Below, in pieces: positions 47,065 through 57,697 of a stretch of 64,000 nucleotides of DNA. Source of the DNA: Vanrija pseudolonga (lineage: Eukaryota; Basidiomycota; Tremellomycetes; Trichosporonales; Trichosporonaceae). The first letter of the stretch is position 1. Every line of letters starts with the position of its first letter. The DNA lies in the NCBI RefSeq assembly GCF_020906515.1, contig NC_085850.1:1922001-1986000 (forward strand). The letters run 5' to 3'. The notes beneath the pieces were generated by a model. It was not told the origin of the DNA and ran no database searches. It saw only the letters and a list, made by a program, of their open reading frames with translations. Both the position numbers and the translations under genes were made by a program.

Positions 47065-49740
47065 ATGGGCAAGGGCGCCGGTGGCAAGCGCCATCCTCCA
47101 AACGCGAGGGACCGCTACAAGGGCACGTTGCTCAAGGCCGACCCTACCGACGATCCACACCCCGCGCACCCCGCGTACTACTCACGTCCAGGTTCCTCAA
47201 TGGCCTACTCGCGCCCCGGCAGTGCTATGAGCGTTGGACGACCCGGAGACTCTTCCTCCGCCTTCCTTCCCCCTCCTCCGGCCATTCAACCCACTCCTTC
47301 GCGCAGCTCTACTCCAGCTCCGTCAAGGTCGGCTGCTCCATCAAGGGCCACGACCCCAGCCTTTGGCCGCCGGGCCAGCGACGGATGGGGCCACAGCCGC
47401 CCTCCCAGCCGCTCTGCCACCCCAGCGGTCGGCCCCTCCATGCTCGACGACGACCTCGAGGATTTTGACCTCACCCAGTTGCCTAGCCTTACTACCATTG
47501 ACGGCGATGAGCTTCCACTGCCCATCTTCCCTCACCCCTTCTCGCGCCCCGACTCCTCCAATGCCATCTATGATCCATTCTGGTTTCTGACTGCGTGGAA
47601 GGCCTTCCCCGAGGAATCAGTTTTCATCGGCGCTCTCCTCTTGACGGACTATTGGTTGGCTTCCGAGGTCCTTCCTCCCACCCTTTTGGTAAGTGGATCC
47701 CTCTCTGGGTCTCCATCTGACCACCATCAGGCTTCCCTCAAGGCGCTGTTTCAGGTGTGGGTGGCCGATAGCCCAAGTCGCTCCGAGGTGCATGAGACAG
47801 TGAAAGCGCTCTGGGTGAGCACCCCGGTTGCCGCTGTCCTCCTGACTCTGCAGGCGTTTCTCAAGACGGTGCACATTTCGTCCATCGACCGGATTCTCAG
47901 CAAGGCTGAAGTCACCATCATTTCCACATCACACAACTCTGACACGGAGGACGAGGCAGTCCTCAACATGTTCCAGCAAATGGTGAAGATTGAGCGAGGA
48001 GTCAAGTCCTATGTCAAGCTTCAAGGTACTCTTTTCGACCTCGGTAAGAAGAAGGCCACCCTCAAGGCTCGGCACGGGACCCTCGACGAAGCTGCCAAGG
48101 CTATCTGTTGGCTTCTCGCTCTCGGCATGAAGTGTGCTCTTGAGTGTCGGGCATACACCTCGGCGGCTTGCTACTGTCCTTACCATGCTGTTCTTGGACA
48201 GCCAGGCCACGACTCTTCCTCTGAGCCTCTTCTCAACCTCGCCTACACCAGCGTGATCACCCTTGTACAGGACATGGCCAAAGTCGACGGCCCCGAGGCG
48301 AGTGTCATTCCGACTATGTTCCAAATGATGAAGATCGATGTCGCGGCGGCTCTGTCGACAACATTCTTCAAGCCGGCGATTCGTCACAAGGTCGAGCCAC
48401 TTCCACCCAGTAGCGTCGACGTGGTCGTTCAACCCAAGGAGGAGACGGCTCAAGCTGATCCCGTCCCGGTTCGACTCAGTATCAACTTCTCCTGGCTTCA
48501 ACAGACCATCTACCTTGCCTCCAACCAGCCGTTCCGCCATATGGCTGATATCTGGCGCAAGGTCGTCACAGGCTTGGCAGATGTCAGTACCCCTCCAAGG
48601 TTCTTCATCTTCCTTTGGAATGGCCAGCGTCTAGGAATGGAAGAGCGGCCCATGGATGTTCGGATGGGTCGCAAAGCCAACATATTCGTCCTGGACGCAG
48701 CCGATATCTGGATGGCGTCAATGGTGAGTCTGCTTGACGTCGTGATGCGCTAACCCCCGCAGTACGACTACGACAACTTTCGTGAAGAGGGTTTGCGAGC
48801 ATTCGAATTGTGCGTGGGTTGGGTCCATGAGCAGGCTGACACCATCTAGCCGTGTGGCGGCCGGGTTTAGGGAGACAGACAAGTGAGAGAAGATTGTGGC
48901 TCACGAGAGGCTGACGATGGCCAGGTCCCACCAGACGATGAATCACCTCAAGACGTCGCTCAAGCCGTGCCACACGTGGACCAGCCTCCGAAAGAGCCCC
49001 CGACCAGACCTGATACTCCGCCACCCCCGCCAGCCGTTCATCTGGCAACCGAGCCCCCCAAGGCACCTCGCTCTCCCAAGAGATCTGCGGAGACACCCAA
49101 GATCGTGGGACCCAAGGATCCTGCTCCGACTGGCAACAGTCCTCCTCCCGGGTTTGCCACCCCCAAGGATAGCGACTTGGTTCCCGGCAACCGCGTCAGG
49201 ACTCTAGCTGCTCGCTTTTCAACAATCTCTCTCAACGTAGCCGCTGCTCCACTTCGGCCCACCCAGTCACGCAATGTCTCCGGCCCTCAGGACCTCGCCT
49301 CTCGTTCTCCCGTTGGCATCACTTCCTTGACCAACGGCGAACACGCTCCCTCGACCTACGGTGGCGAGACGAGTACGCCTTCGCGACCGGCCACACCGTC
49401 TGTTGGTTCATCCGAAGCCAGCTCGGCTCCCCAAATCCCGTCTCTGGTTTCCTCCCCGACCCAATCCCTCAGCCAGACGCTTTCATCCGCCCTGGACAGT
49501 CCAGCGTCGGCAACTCTGCCGCTGATCACCGTCCCCGCTTATGCGCTTCCAAACTTTGGGATGGAGACGGCAACTACCTCGCGGTCGATCCCTCCTGCCC
49601 CAAGTGGGCCTCGTTTGTCAGCGTCTCTCCGCTCCAAGTCAAATGCCACACGCCAGGCCGCGACGGTTCAATCACCCGTCGAGGGCAAGGCAACGTGGTC
49701 GTCAATCAAGACCTCGGCCGGCCGTCTCTTCAAGCAGTAG
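47065..49740 (+). CDS. Disordered protein with a SUMO/Rad60-like domain, function unknown
   Basis: I do not recognise the family. Exons 47065..47688, 47731..48723, 48763..about 48813 and 48925..49740 give about 827 residues. Residues 1-150 are Ser/Pro-rich (repeated YSRPGS units). Residues 165-440 are ordered and helical (NAIYDPFWFLTAWKAFPEES, CWLLALGMKCALECRAY). Residues 455-540 look like a ubiquitin/SUMO beta-grasp: RLSINFSWLQQTIYLA, FRHMADIWRKV, FFIFLWNGQRLGMEERPMDV, GRKANIFVLDA. The last 270 residues are disordered and S/T-P-rich. The junction between 48810 and 48925 is unsure: two strong introns (48810..48849 and 48883..48924) are visible but do not keep frame together, while one intron 48814..48924 does. 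The first intron (42 nt) is stop-free and in frame. The start codon has a good context (CCACCATGG). Confidence 0.65.
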
Positions 49741-50022
49741 GCGCATGTGCCTGCCTGCTCCCGGAATCCTCACACCACCGTCCTGCCATCAGTCCGTTCG
49801 CATACACGCCTGAACGCCTCCTCCTCTGCCTCCTCTGTTCTCCTCACCGATAGAGTCCCCCGTGTAGGGTGCGCCCTCCGCCGCCCTTGTTGTTCCAAGC
49901 CATTGCAACCCAAAACCACGCCTGTGTGGAACCATGATGTTAAATGCATACAAGTAACTTGTCCAGGTGCAGGAGGAATGAGCATGAGAGCAGTATGCAA
50001 CAAGAACCAAGGAACAACAGCC

Positions 50023-51243
50023 TCAAAGTTGGCTCTCGTCGTCGACAAAGACGCGGACGGCTCCGCCACCCCACTTGCCCATCGTCTTGCGGCCGCTCTC
50101 TGTCGGTTGGGAGAAGGCGACCTCGCCGGCTCGTGGGTCAAAGGTACACCCGTAAACGGTGTTGGCGGCGGCGGCGTCGAGGAGGAGCTGGGCGAGACCG
50201 TGACCACGGAAGGCGGGGACGGTGAACAGGCGGTGGATACCGAGTGGGGTCGGTAGTCGTTGAGGACTGCGCACGACTGTCAGCACAGTGTCCCCTCCCT
50301 CCCATTACTCGCACTCACTCGCACATGACTCCACCACCACTGTCGACAACACCTTCGCCTTCCTCGCCATCTCGAAGGACGCGCATCGCCCACTTGATCG
50401 GCTGGGCGACGACCACGCCGACGACGCGCTCACGGTTCTTCCCCGGCGGGGCTATTGGGCGGGCTCGTTTGGCGCCCTGCTTGACTGGTGCGGGAGACGC
50501 CGTGACGGCAAGGAACAGCTTACAGCGCTCGCGGATGGCTGGGGGCAGTGCTGGGGCAGAGAGCACCGTGTCGACCGTTGCGAGGATGTCGTCGACGCGC
50601 ACGCCGGCAACCGACGCGTCGACCTCGATCACGCGCAGTGTCCCGCCTGCAAACGCGACGCGGTCCCGCACGACCTTGGATCGGCCGCGCCCGTCCCAGG
50701 GGATGCCGGCCGTCACGCGCGCGTGGTGCCGCGCGTGCACCGCCTCGTCGTCGCCGCCGCGCACGTACGACATGGCGCAGTCGGTGCATGTGCGCAGGCC
50801 TGCGGCGAAGTGGAGCTGCGTGAGCTTGGTCGGCGCGGGTGCACTCGGAGCTGCTGCGGAAGCTGCATCACGGCGCTTCTTGGGCACTGGCCCAAAGAAG
50901 CCGAGGAGGGTCGACTGCCGATTCGTGTCTAAGCGCGCGAGGGGCGCCGTGCGCGTCGGGCTGGATGGAGGTGGTGATGGGGGCATGGAGAGGGTATTTG
51001 GTGATGGTGATGAATCGCGGACGCGTTTCCTCGAGCTGGATGCACGCGCGCCGAGGGGCGACGACGGCGGCGGCGTGCGAGGAAGGAGGCTGGATGGCCC
51101 CGGGCCTGCCTTGGGTGGCGAGTCGAACGACGACGGCGCGGCCGGCGCGGTGTTGCGCTTCCCGTACGTCCTGCGCGGGGGCCTGTGTGTGTCAGCTGGG
51201 TGGGCAAGAGGCATGCCATGAGGTGAGCTGACCTCGTCTCCAT
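50023..51243 (-). CDS. ECO1: Cohesin acetyltransferase Eco1/Ctf7
   Basis: It acetylates the cohesin subunit Smc3 during S phase to establish sister-chromatid cohesion. Exons 51243..51233, 51182..50319 and 50266..50023 give about 372 residues. A PCNA-binding PIP box QSTLLGFF lies at about 105, then the C2H2-type finger CTDCAMSYV with HARHHA, then the acetyltransferase core (GVVVAQPIKWAMRV, GIHRLFTVPAFRGHGLAQLL, FSQPTESGRKTM). The start is my choice. An 11-nt first exon joined through a weak GTCAGC donor gives METRPPRRTYGKR, matching the family's usual basic R-T-Y-G start. The alternative is the ATG at 51214 read straight through. The second intron acceptor (GCGCAG) is set by frame. The gene diverges from fumarase across 464 bp. 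Confidence 0.9.
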
Positions 51244-51707
51244 GGGTGATGTGATGATGTTCAAAACAGTCGCGACGCGTTGACGCCCAAATGGCTTGTG
51301 ATCCTGAAGTCAGGCGCGCGATTGTGGCTGGCACGTGATGTGGGGATGTTTTACGTAACATAAACTTTCATCGGACGTGTCGGATCGGCCGCCGTCGGCG
51401 CAGCGCTGTGTGCGGGGCTTCCATAGAAATGTCCACTGTAGGGAGATGCCGAGATTGTCCGATGCACCCAGTGAGTCGTCGGTGCTGCGGGCGTGACGGA
51501 GCCGTCCGCCCAGCGGCCCAGCGGCCAGCCAGCCAGCCAGCAATGTTCCGCGTCCTTACTTAGGATTCTTTGGGCCCACTGGCCAGTGATGGGGTTTTGC
51601 GATACGTCGACGCACCTCACTCGCTTCGCAACTTCCTTTCCTTGCGAACGAACCCTTGAACACGTCCAGTCGTGTCTTGTTGGCATTGATCAAAACCCGT
51701 AACAAAA
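51244..51707. promoter_or_regulatory. Divergent promoter region ECO1/FUM1 (464 bp)
   Basis: Contains both 5' regions. CAGCCAGCCAGC units occur near 51530, and AACAAAAATG is the fumarase start context. No TATA box is evident in this stretch, in contrast to the fumarase first intron. Confidence 0.4.
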
Positions 51708-52398
51708 ATGATCTCGCAGGTCTCTATCCGTTCAACGTCGGCTTCGGTGAGTACCGCGCAATCAGAGAGTGTGTGCGGGTGTGTGTGGTCGGTCACCCAG
51801 GAGAGGCGGCGGCCACCCGGGCAACAGCGGTGTGCATTCTTAATCGGGAGCTATGTGCACTTCCCACCCACACCGCGGGCTATAAACCATAGCCGGCACA
51901 ACGACCACAACCATTCAAGACCACACCTACACCCGCCCCCCACATCGTGCAACCCCCATCGCACCCACCTCCGCATCCCATCCCCCACACAACTCGGCCT
52001 ACAACCCGCCGGCACTCGCTGCATCCAGCTAACACTTGTCAAAACAGCTCCGCGCCATCCCCCGCGTTTCCTGCAACTTCTCGTCTACCGCAATCATGGC
52101 TGAGCAGAAGTACCGTGAGGAGCGCGACACGTTCGGCCCTCTCCAGGTGCCCGCCAACCGCTACTGGGGTGCCCAGACCCAGCGTTCGCTCCTCAACTTT
52201 GACATTGGTGGCCCCACTGAGCGCATGCCCCCTCCCCTCATCAAGGCGTTTGGTGTCCTCAAGAAGGCTGCCGCCCACGTCAACCAGGGCTACGGCCTCA
52301 AGCCCGAGATTGCCGACGCCATCTCGCGCGCGTCCGACGATGTCATCTCGGGCAAGCTCATCGACGAGTTCCCCCTCGTCGTCTTCCAGACCGGCTCG

Positions 52399-52434
<36 letters not shown>

Positions 52435-52510
52435 TCGAACCGTGCCATTGAGCTCCTTGGCGGTGAGCTCGGCTCCAAGAAGCCCGTCCACCCCAACGAC
52501 CACGTCAACA

Positions 52511-52541
<31 letters not shown>

Positions 52542-53220
52542 TGCCATGCACGTTGCCGCTGTTGTTGAGATCCGCTCCAACCTCATCCCCGCCCTTACCG
52601 AGCTCCGCAACGCCCTCGAGGTCAAGCGCGAGGCGTTCGACAAGATCATCAAGATCGGCCGTACCCACCTCCAGGACGCTACTCCCCTCACCCTCGGCCA
52701 GGAGTTCTCGGGCTACGTTACCCAGCTCACCCGCGGCATTGAGCGTGTCGAGGGCACCCTCAAGCACCTTTCGCAGCTCGCCCAGGGTGGTACTGCTGTC
52801 GGCACCGTGAGTACCCGCGCCCCCGAGCACGGTCCGCGTCGGGTGCAAGGTGGCTCGAGTCATCGGCACCCGGGGGGCTTTCAGTTTGATATCATTTCTG
52901 ACACTTGCAGGGCCTGAACACCAAGAAGGGCTTTGACGTCAAGGTCGCCGACGAGATCTCCAAGATCACCGGCTTCCCCTTCGAGACCAACCCCAACAAG
53001 GTGAGCATGAACGGCGGCGGCCTGAGCGTATCGCGGTTACACCATTGACACTCTCCAGTTCGAGGGTCTTGCCGCCCACGACGCCATTGTTGAGGCCTCG
53101 GGTGCCCTCAACGTTATTGCCGTTTCGCTCTTCAAGATCGCCAACGACATCCGTTACCTCGGCTCGGGACCCCGCTGTGGTCTTGGTGAGCTCGAGCTCC
53201 CCGAGAACGAGCCCGGATCG

Positions 53221-53264
<44 letters not shown>

Positions 53265-53746
53265 TACCATGGTCGCCGCTCAGGTCATGGGCAACAACAT
53301 GACCATCTCGGTCGCTGGCTCGCAGGGCCAGTTCGAGCTCAACGTCTTCAAGCCTGTTCTCATCAAGTGGGTTTTTGTGTCATGAACTACGCTGACCCGC
53401 CCAGGAACCTCCTCCAGTCCATCCGCCTCCTCGCTGACGGCTCGCGCTCGTTCACCAAGAACTGCGTTGTCGGCATCAAGGCCAACGAGAAGAAGATCTC
53501 GCAGATCATGAACGAGTCGCTCATGCTTGCCACGTGCCTCAACTCGGTTCTCGGCTACGACGACGTTGCCGCCATTGCCAAGAACGCCCACAAGAAGGGC
53601 ATCACCCTCCGCGAGTCGGCCCTCGAGTCGGGCAAGATCACCGGCGAGGAGTTCGACAAGCGTGTCCGCCCTGAGCGTAAGTGGAAGCGTGTTCGCTGTA
53701 ACAGGTTGCTGACTCGACAGTCATGCTCGGCCCCGACGAGGTGTAA
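51708..53746 (+). CDS. FUM1: Class II fumarate hydratase, mitochondrial and probably cytosolic
   Basis: It converts fumarate to malate in the citric acid cycle. Exons 51708..51746, 52048..52806, 52911..53000, 53059..53366, 53405..53676 and 53721..53746 give about 497 residues. Exon 1 plus the start of exon 2 code a mitochondrial presequence ([13 protein letters not shown] then [14 protein letters not shown]). An internal Met (52096, [16 protein letters not shown]) begins the mature enzyme and would serve a cytosolic form. Family blocks: [41 protein letters not shown] and the signature [16 protein letters not shown]. Intron 1 is 301 nt, against 38-104 for the others, and carries a TATA box. 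Fumarase is dual-localised in many fungi; how it is done here is inference. Confidence 0.95.
51881..51886 (+). promoter_or_regulatory. TATA box inside FUM1 intron 1
   Basis: TATAAA in the context GCGGGCTATAAACC, followed by an AC-rich, leader-like stretch and then the internal ATG at 52096. It would suit a second promoter for a transcript lacking the presequence exon. Confidence 0.5.
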
Positions 53747-54347
53747 TCGTCTCGGACACAAGTCTAAAAGCAGGAGTGCATGTAGTGCGGATGTATGGCG
53801 TTGCAGACCGTGTTGCGGATGATGGGCTGATGACGCGGCTGTGGTCGACACCGGCACGGCCAATGCCGCCGCGGCCGATCAGCTAGCTAGCTATCTGATA
53901 AGATCCAGTCAATTCTGCTGCTGATGATGACGGAGAGCAGGTATGCCGCATGTTGCGTGTGTGTCGAAACAGGCCGAGACATGCATCAGAGTCATCCATC
54001 AGGCTTCCAAGACAGGTGCAGCGGCCGTACAGGCTGCGGGGTTAAGCGGCGGGTCTAAGCCGTGGAGGGTTGTACCCGAAGAAGCCGGCCAGGCCGCTGG
54101 TGGCAGGTGACTTTGGTCTGTTCGGGGACTCCGAGTCATCGGGTCTACCAGAGCAGGCAAGCAAGCGGCAAGCAGCAATCCAGAAAGCAACGATAGCAAC
54201 GCGCCGCGCTCCGCTCGCCAAGTGCAAATCGGGCAGCGGGAGCCATCCGACGCTTGCTTCGGCTATGAGCGAGCGAAGTGGGGAGTGGGTATATAACCAG
54301 GCGCTGCGAGCGCGACAGTGAAGCCAGACACACAGCAACCCAACACA
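53747..54347. promoter_or_regulatory. Promoter region of the MFS transporter (601 bp)
   Basis: Lies between FUM1 and the transporter gene, both on plus. A clear TATA box (TATATAA, 54290-54296) lies 52-58 bp before the transporter ATG. No other gene is seen. Confidence 0.5.
54290..54296 (+). promoter_or_regulatory. TATA box of the MFS transporter gene
   Basis: TATATAA in the context GGGTATATAACC, close upstream of the start codon. Strong core TATA boxes often mark regulated rather than housekeeping genes. Confidence 0.6.
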
Positions 54348-55841
54348 ATGACAGAACGCACAGTATCTACCGACTCGTCGCCGACGCTCGCCAACGAGGC
54401 GGCCAAGGTCGTTGACGACAAATTCGACAAGGTCGACACCGCCAACCTCGACAAGGAGAAGTCTCCCTCCCTTGAACCACCCACCCCCGCCCCCACCCAC
54501 TCCCCACCCCCCGACGGAGGCCGCGAAGCATGGCTCGTGATCCTCTCGACCGCGCTGGTCCTCTTCACCATGTTCGGCCTCATGACGTCGTTTGGCCAGT
54601 TGATGCTGTATTACATGGAGCACCAGCTGCGCAACTCGTCCAAATCGGACATTGCGTGAGTGGCACGCACGGCGTGGCGCCTCTTCCTTCCACTCCACGG
54701 CTAACACCCCCAGCTGGATCTCGTCGGTCCAAGGCGGCGTCATGTTCATGGGCTCGACACTCTCTGGCCGCGTGTTCGACGTGTATGGCACCAAGTGGCT
54801 CGTGCGGATCGGCACGACGAGCTCCTTTGCGGCCTTGATCGCCATTGCCTGTGAGTTGGCGGCCTACCCTCACCTGCTCGCTCGCTGACGCTCGCTCGCC
54901 TAGTCTGTAAAGAATACTACCAGTTCATGCTCGCGCACCTCTTCTTCGGGCTCGCAGGCGCGTTCGTCTATTCGCCATGTACCGCGATCGCAGGGCACTG
55001 GTTTGCCAAGCGGCGCTCGACGGCGATGGGCGTCATTCTTGCGGGCACAGGGCTCGCAGGCGTGCTGTACCCCATTGTGCTCGCGCGGCTGTTCGCGCGC
55101 TTCTCGTTCCGCGACTCGATGCTCATCGTCGCTGGGATCAACGCTCTGCTGATGGCGCCCAGCTGGGTATGGATGAAGGCCCGCCTGCCGCCCAAGACGC
55201 CGCCGCCGTGGGCCGACCTCCTCAAGCCGTGGCGCGAGCCGCCGTACGCCTTCCTCGCGGCCGGCGCCGCGCTCGTCATGCTCAACTGGTTCACGCCGTA
55301 CTTCCAGGCGCCGCTGTACACGTCCGCGTCGGGCCTCGAGGCCAAGTACACCACGTACGCCGTCACGCTTGTGCAGGCCGGCGCGACGGTCGGGCGGCTC
55401 GGCGGCGGGATCCTCGCGGACCACTTTGGCGCGTGGCGCATGTTCTTCGCGTTTGGCACCGCCACGGCCGTGTCGCTTTTCGCCTTCTGGACAGTCTTCC
55501 CCACCCCGACGCCGGTCGCGGTCATCGGGCTGGTCAGCTACGGCCTCACGTCCGGCGCGTACGTCACGCTTGTGGCTGGCGCATGTGCGACCGTGTCGCC
55601 CTTACCCGAGCTCGGCATGCGCATGGGCATGGTGTGGACCCTCGGCGGCGCCATGTCCCTCGTCGGCCCCGCCATCTCGGGCCAGCTCATCGAGCGCGCC
55701 GGCGGCCGCTTCACGTACGCTGCCATCTGGGCCGGGTGCACCATCCTCGCCGGGGTGTGGATCGCCAACGCGCCCAAGATTCTCCTTGTCGCGCGCCGTG
55801 TGTTTGGCAGCAGGAAGGAGGAGCAGCAGTCGCCGGCGTAA
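54348..55841 (+). CDS. MFS transporter, monocarboxylate porter-like
   Basis: A plasma- or organelle-membrane carrier of the major facilitator superfamily. Exons 54348..54655, 54714..54850 and 54904..55841 give about 460 residues; introns are 58 and 53 nt. A hydrophilic N-terminus (residues 1-58, Pro-rich PPTPAPTHSPPPDGG) leads to about twelve membrane helices. The first is preceded by the typical DGGREAWLVILSTALVLFT of fungal MCT/Mch proteins. The loop 2-3 motif is GRVFDVYGTKWLVR, and GRLGGGILADHFG lies between helices 8 and 9. The tail SRKEEQQSPA is short and charged. Related proteins carry monocarboxylates, riboflavin or siderophore-like acids; the substrate cannot be read here. It is next to, and convergent with, the lectin array. 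Confidence 0.87.
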
Positions 55842-56091
55842 GCCGCGACTTCAAATAGACGGATGGCTCATCCCACCGATAGAATCATCATCACCATCAT
55901 CATCTTCAACAATAATCCATGTTCTCAACCCATGTAGCTCTAGCCTGTACGCATGTAGTCAACCTGCACCATGCATCGGATCCGCACAGTACTGGACGTG
56001 GGGTCGAGCCAACCCTGCTACTGCGATCCACCTCCCCCGTTCCTCCGCAATGTCCGTTACACACACCCAATGCCCTTTGTGCTATCAACGC

Positions 56092-56682
56092 TCAGTATGG
56101 GACAGGCACGGGGTGGGACTGGATCCACTGGTTCTTGCTGCCCGTGTAGCACTTCCACACCTGCAGCGGCGTGCCGTTGGCAAAGTTGCCGTCCGTGACG
56201 TCGAGGCAGAGGTTGGTGCCGTTGAGCTTGCGCCCAAAGCCCTGCCTGGACCCGAACCACTCCCAGCTCTGCTGCAGCAGGCCGGGGTAGCACTGCCATA
56301 CCTTGACCTTGCTCCCGTCTTGCGGGTTCGTGCCGGCGTCGAGGCAGAGGTCGGGGCGGCCGTACGGGCGGATAGTGTACAGGTCGTACTGGTGGTCCCA
56401 GAGCTGGTTCCTGTTCCCCGTGGAGCACTGCCACCTGGAAACTCGGTCAGTCGCGGTCGGCGCCAGCATGCATCCAAGTCAGTCAACGTACAGCTGCACC
56501 GGGGTGCCGTTGGCCTGGACGCCGTCCTTGAGGTCGAGGCAGTATCCCGGGTGAGGCGGCTTCGTGCCGGCCGCGTCCGCGCGGAACTGGTACGGGATGC
56601 GAGGCGGGTCTCCGGGGTCAGCCTGGGCGTTGGCGGAGACTGCGAGCGCGAGTGCGAGAACAACGGTGGACAGGAAAGTCAT
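56092..56682 (-). CDS. Secreted ricin-type beta-trefoil lectin, array gene A
   Basis: A small extracellular carbohydrate binder of the ricin B/CBM13 fold. Exons 56682..56492 and 56434..56092 give about 177 residues. The signal peptide is residues 1-20 (MTFLSTVVLALALAVSANAQ). Three trefoil repeats follow, each with a C-L-D start, a V-W-(Q/K)-C strand and a Q-x-W-type end: CLDLKDG...WQC...NQLW, CLDAGTN...WQC...QQSW, CLDVTDG...WKC...NQWI. All three C-x-D/W-x-C cysteine pairs are intact, unlike in most paralogues. The intron (57 nt, GTACGT) lies after NGTPVQL in phase 2, as in all six genes. The second intron of the other five, before L-C-L-D, is absent. There is no attached enzyme domain. Sugar specificity is unknown. 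Confidence 0.88.
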
Positions 56683-57066
56683 TGTCGGGTGCGGCGGGGT
56701 GAGGCAGATGCCGACGCCCACCTGGGACACACACCGGTTAAGTACACACCGACGGCCTCGCTGAAACGCACACACATCTCTGGGACACGGACAGATGGTC
56801 GAGCTTAACTTTGTGGAGAACTCTTGGCTACTGTCATTGTAATTTGCCTTTGCCGTCATGACGCCTCCCGCCGTGGGTCCTTGGATACACAACTTTAGGC
56901 GTCACTTGGCATCGTTTCCCGCAACAGCTGTACGATGATCCCCTTGGCACGAGATGTGGGAACGGAAGAACTGCAAGATGATGCATCTGATAATTGTCCA
57001 AGGCACCAATGTCCGTGCTCTGCTATCCGCAGGAGCTTGGTTGCGTCGTCGTCGGCCACTCACTCA
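56683..57066. promoter_or_regulatory. Upstream region of lectin gene A
   Basis: Contains TTAAGTACAC (56738-56747), a core-promoter-like site also found before gene F at a similar distance, and the palindrome CGTCATGACG (56854-56863) followed by CCGTGGGTCC, part of the element shared by the array. Confidence 0.5.
56854..56863. promoter_or_regulatory. CGTCATGACG palindrome of the shared lectin-array element
   Basis: A perfect 10-bp palindrome made of two CGTCAT half-sites about 175 bp before the gene A start. CGTCAT copies recur upstream of genes B, C and D. It resembles ATF/CREB-type half-sites (TGACG); binding is inference. Confidence 0.45.
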
Positions 57067-57697
57067 CTACTCGTACACGATTCGGCCGAACTTCTGGTTG
57101 GTGCTGCCGGTAACGCACGACCACACCTGGAGCTGCTGGCCATTGGCAAAGTTACCGTCGGTGACATCGAGGCAAAGGTCTGAAGGTGGGGTAAGCGTTC
57201 GTGGCGGCGATCACGACCCGAGCCATGCCTCACTGGTCCCATTGAGCCTGTACCGCGTGTAGCCAAAGTTGCTGGTGGGCACAAACTCGTTGTACCACGT
57301 CTGCTGGAGCAGGCCCGGGTAGCACTGCCAGATGTGGACCTTGCTCCCGTCGCGCGGGTTCGAGCCGGCGTCGACACAGAAGTTGAGGTTGGAGTGCGGG
57401 CGGATCTGGCCAATGTCGATGGTGTCTCTGGTTCCCCCAGTCTCGAGGTTGAACTCCTGGTTCTTGTTCCACGGGATGTTCTGCCAGCTGTGGACACCGG
57501 TGAGCGCCGCCACCAACCCCCCATGCCACGCCCGCCACGTACAGTTGGATCGGGGTGCCGTTGGCCATCTTGCCGTCGCGCACGTCGAGGGCGAACTGGG
57601 GTGAACCCCCACTCTCTTCGATTACGTGCCATGGGTCTTTGCCCGTCGCGGCGAATGTCGAGGAGAGGAGGGCAAGGATACTGGCTGCGATGATCAT
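57067..57697 (-). CDS. Secreted ricin-type beta-trefoil lectin, array gene B
   Basis: Exons 57697..57543, 57487..57234 and 57179..57067 give about 173 residues; introns are 55 and 54 nt. The signal peptide is MIIAASILALLSSTFAATG. An upstream in-frame ATG at 57736 would add 13 residues, but the hydrophobic core and the start of paralogue C favour 57697. Repeats: FALDVRDG...LWQNIP...NQEF, FCVDAGSN...WQCY...QQTW, LCLDVTDG...WSCV...NQKF. The first repeat has lost both cysteines of its pair. The glutamine of each Q-x-W/F is kept. Intron phases (2, then 1) match paralogues C-F. Confidence 0.86.

Noticed and set aside
47689-47730. Reading the 42-nt segment in the SUMO-like gene as coding
   Set aside because: It is stop-free, but it has clean GTAAGT and ATCAG ends with a CTGAC site, and the flanking protein reads smoothly without it.
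54977-56808. Long alternative plus-strand frames (293 and 479 codons) over the MFS gene and lectin A
   Set aside because: Out-of-frame readings of the transporter, running antisense into the lectin. The transporter frame has clear membrane helices.
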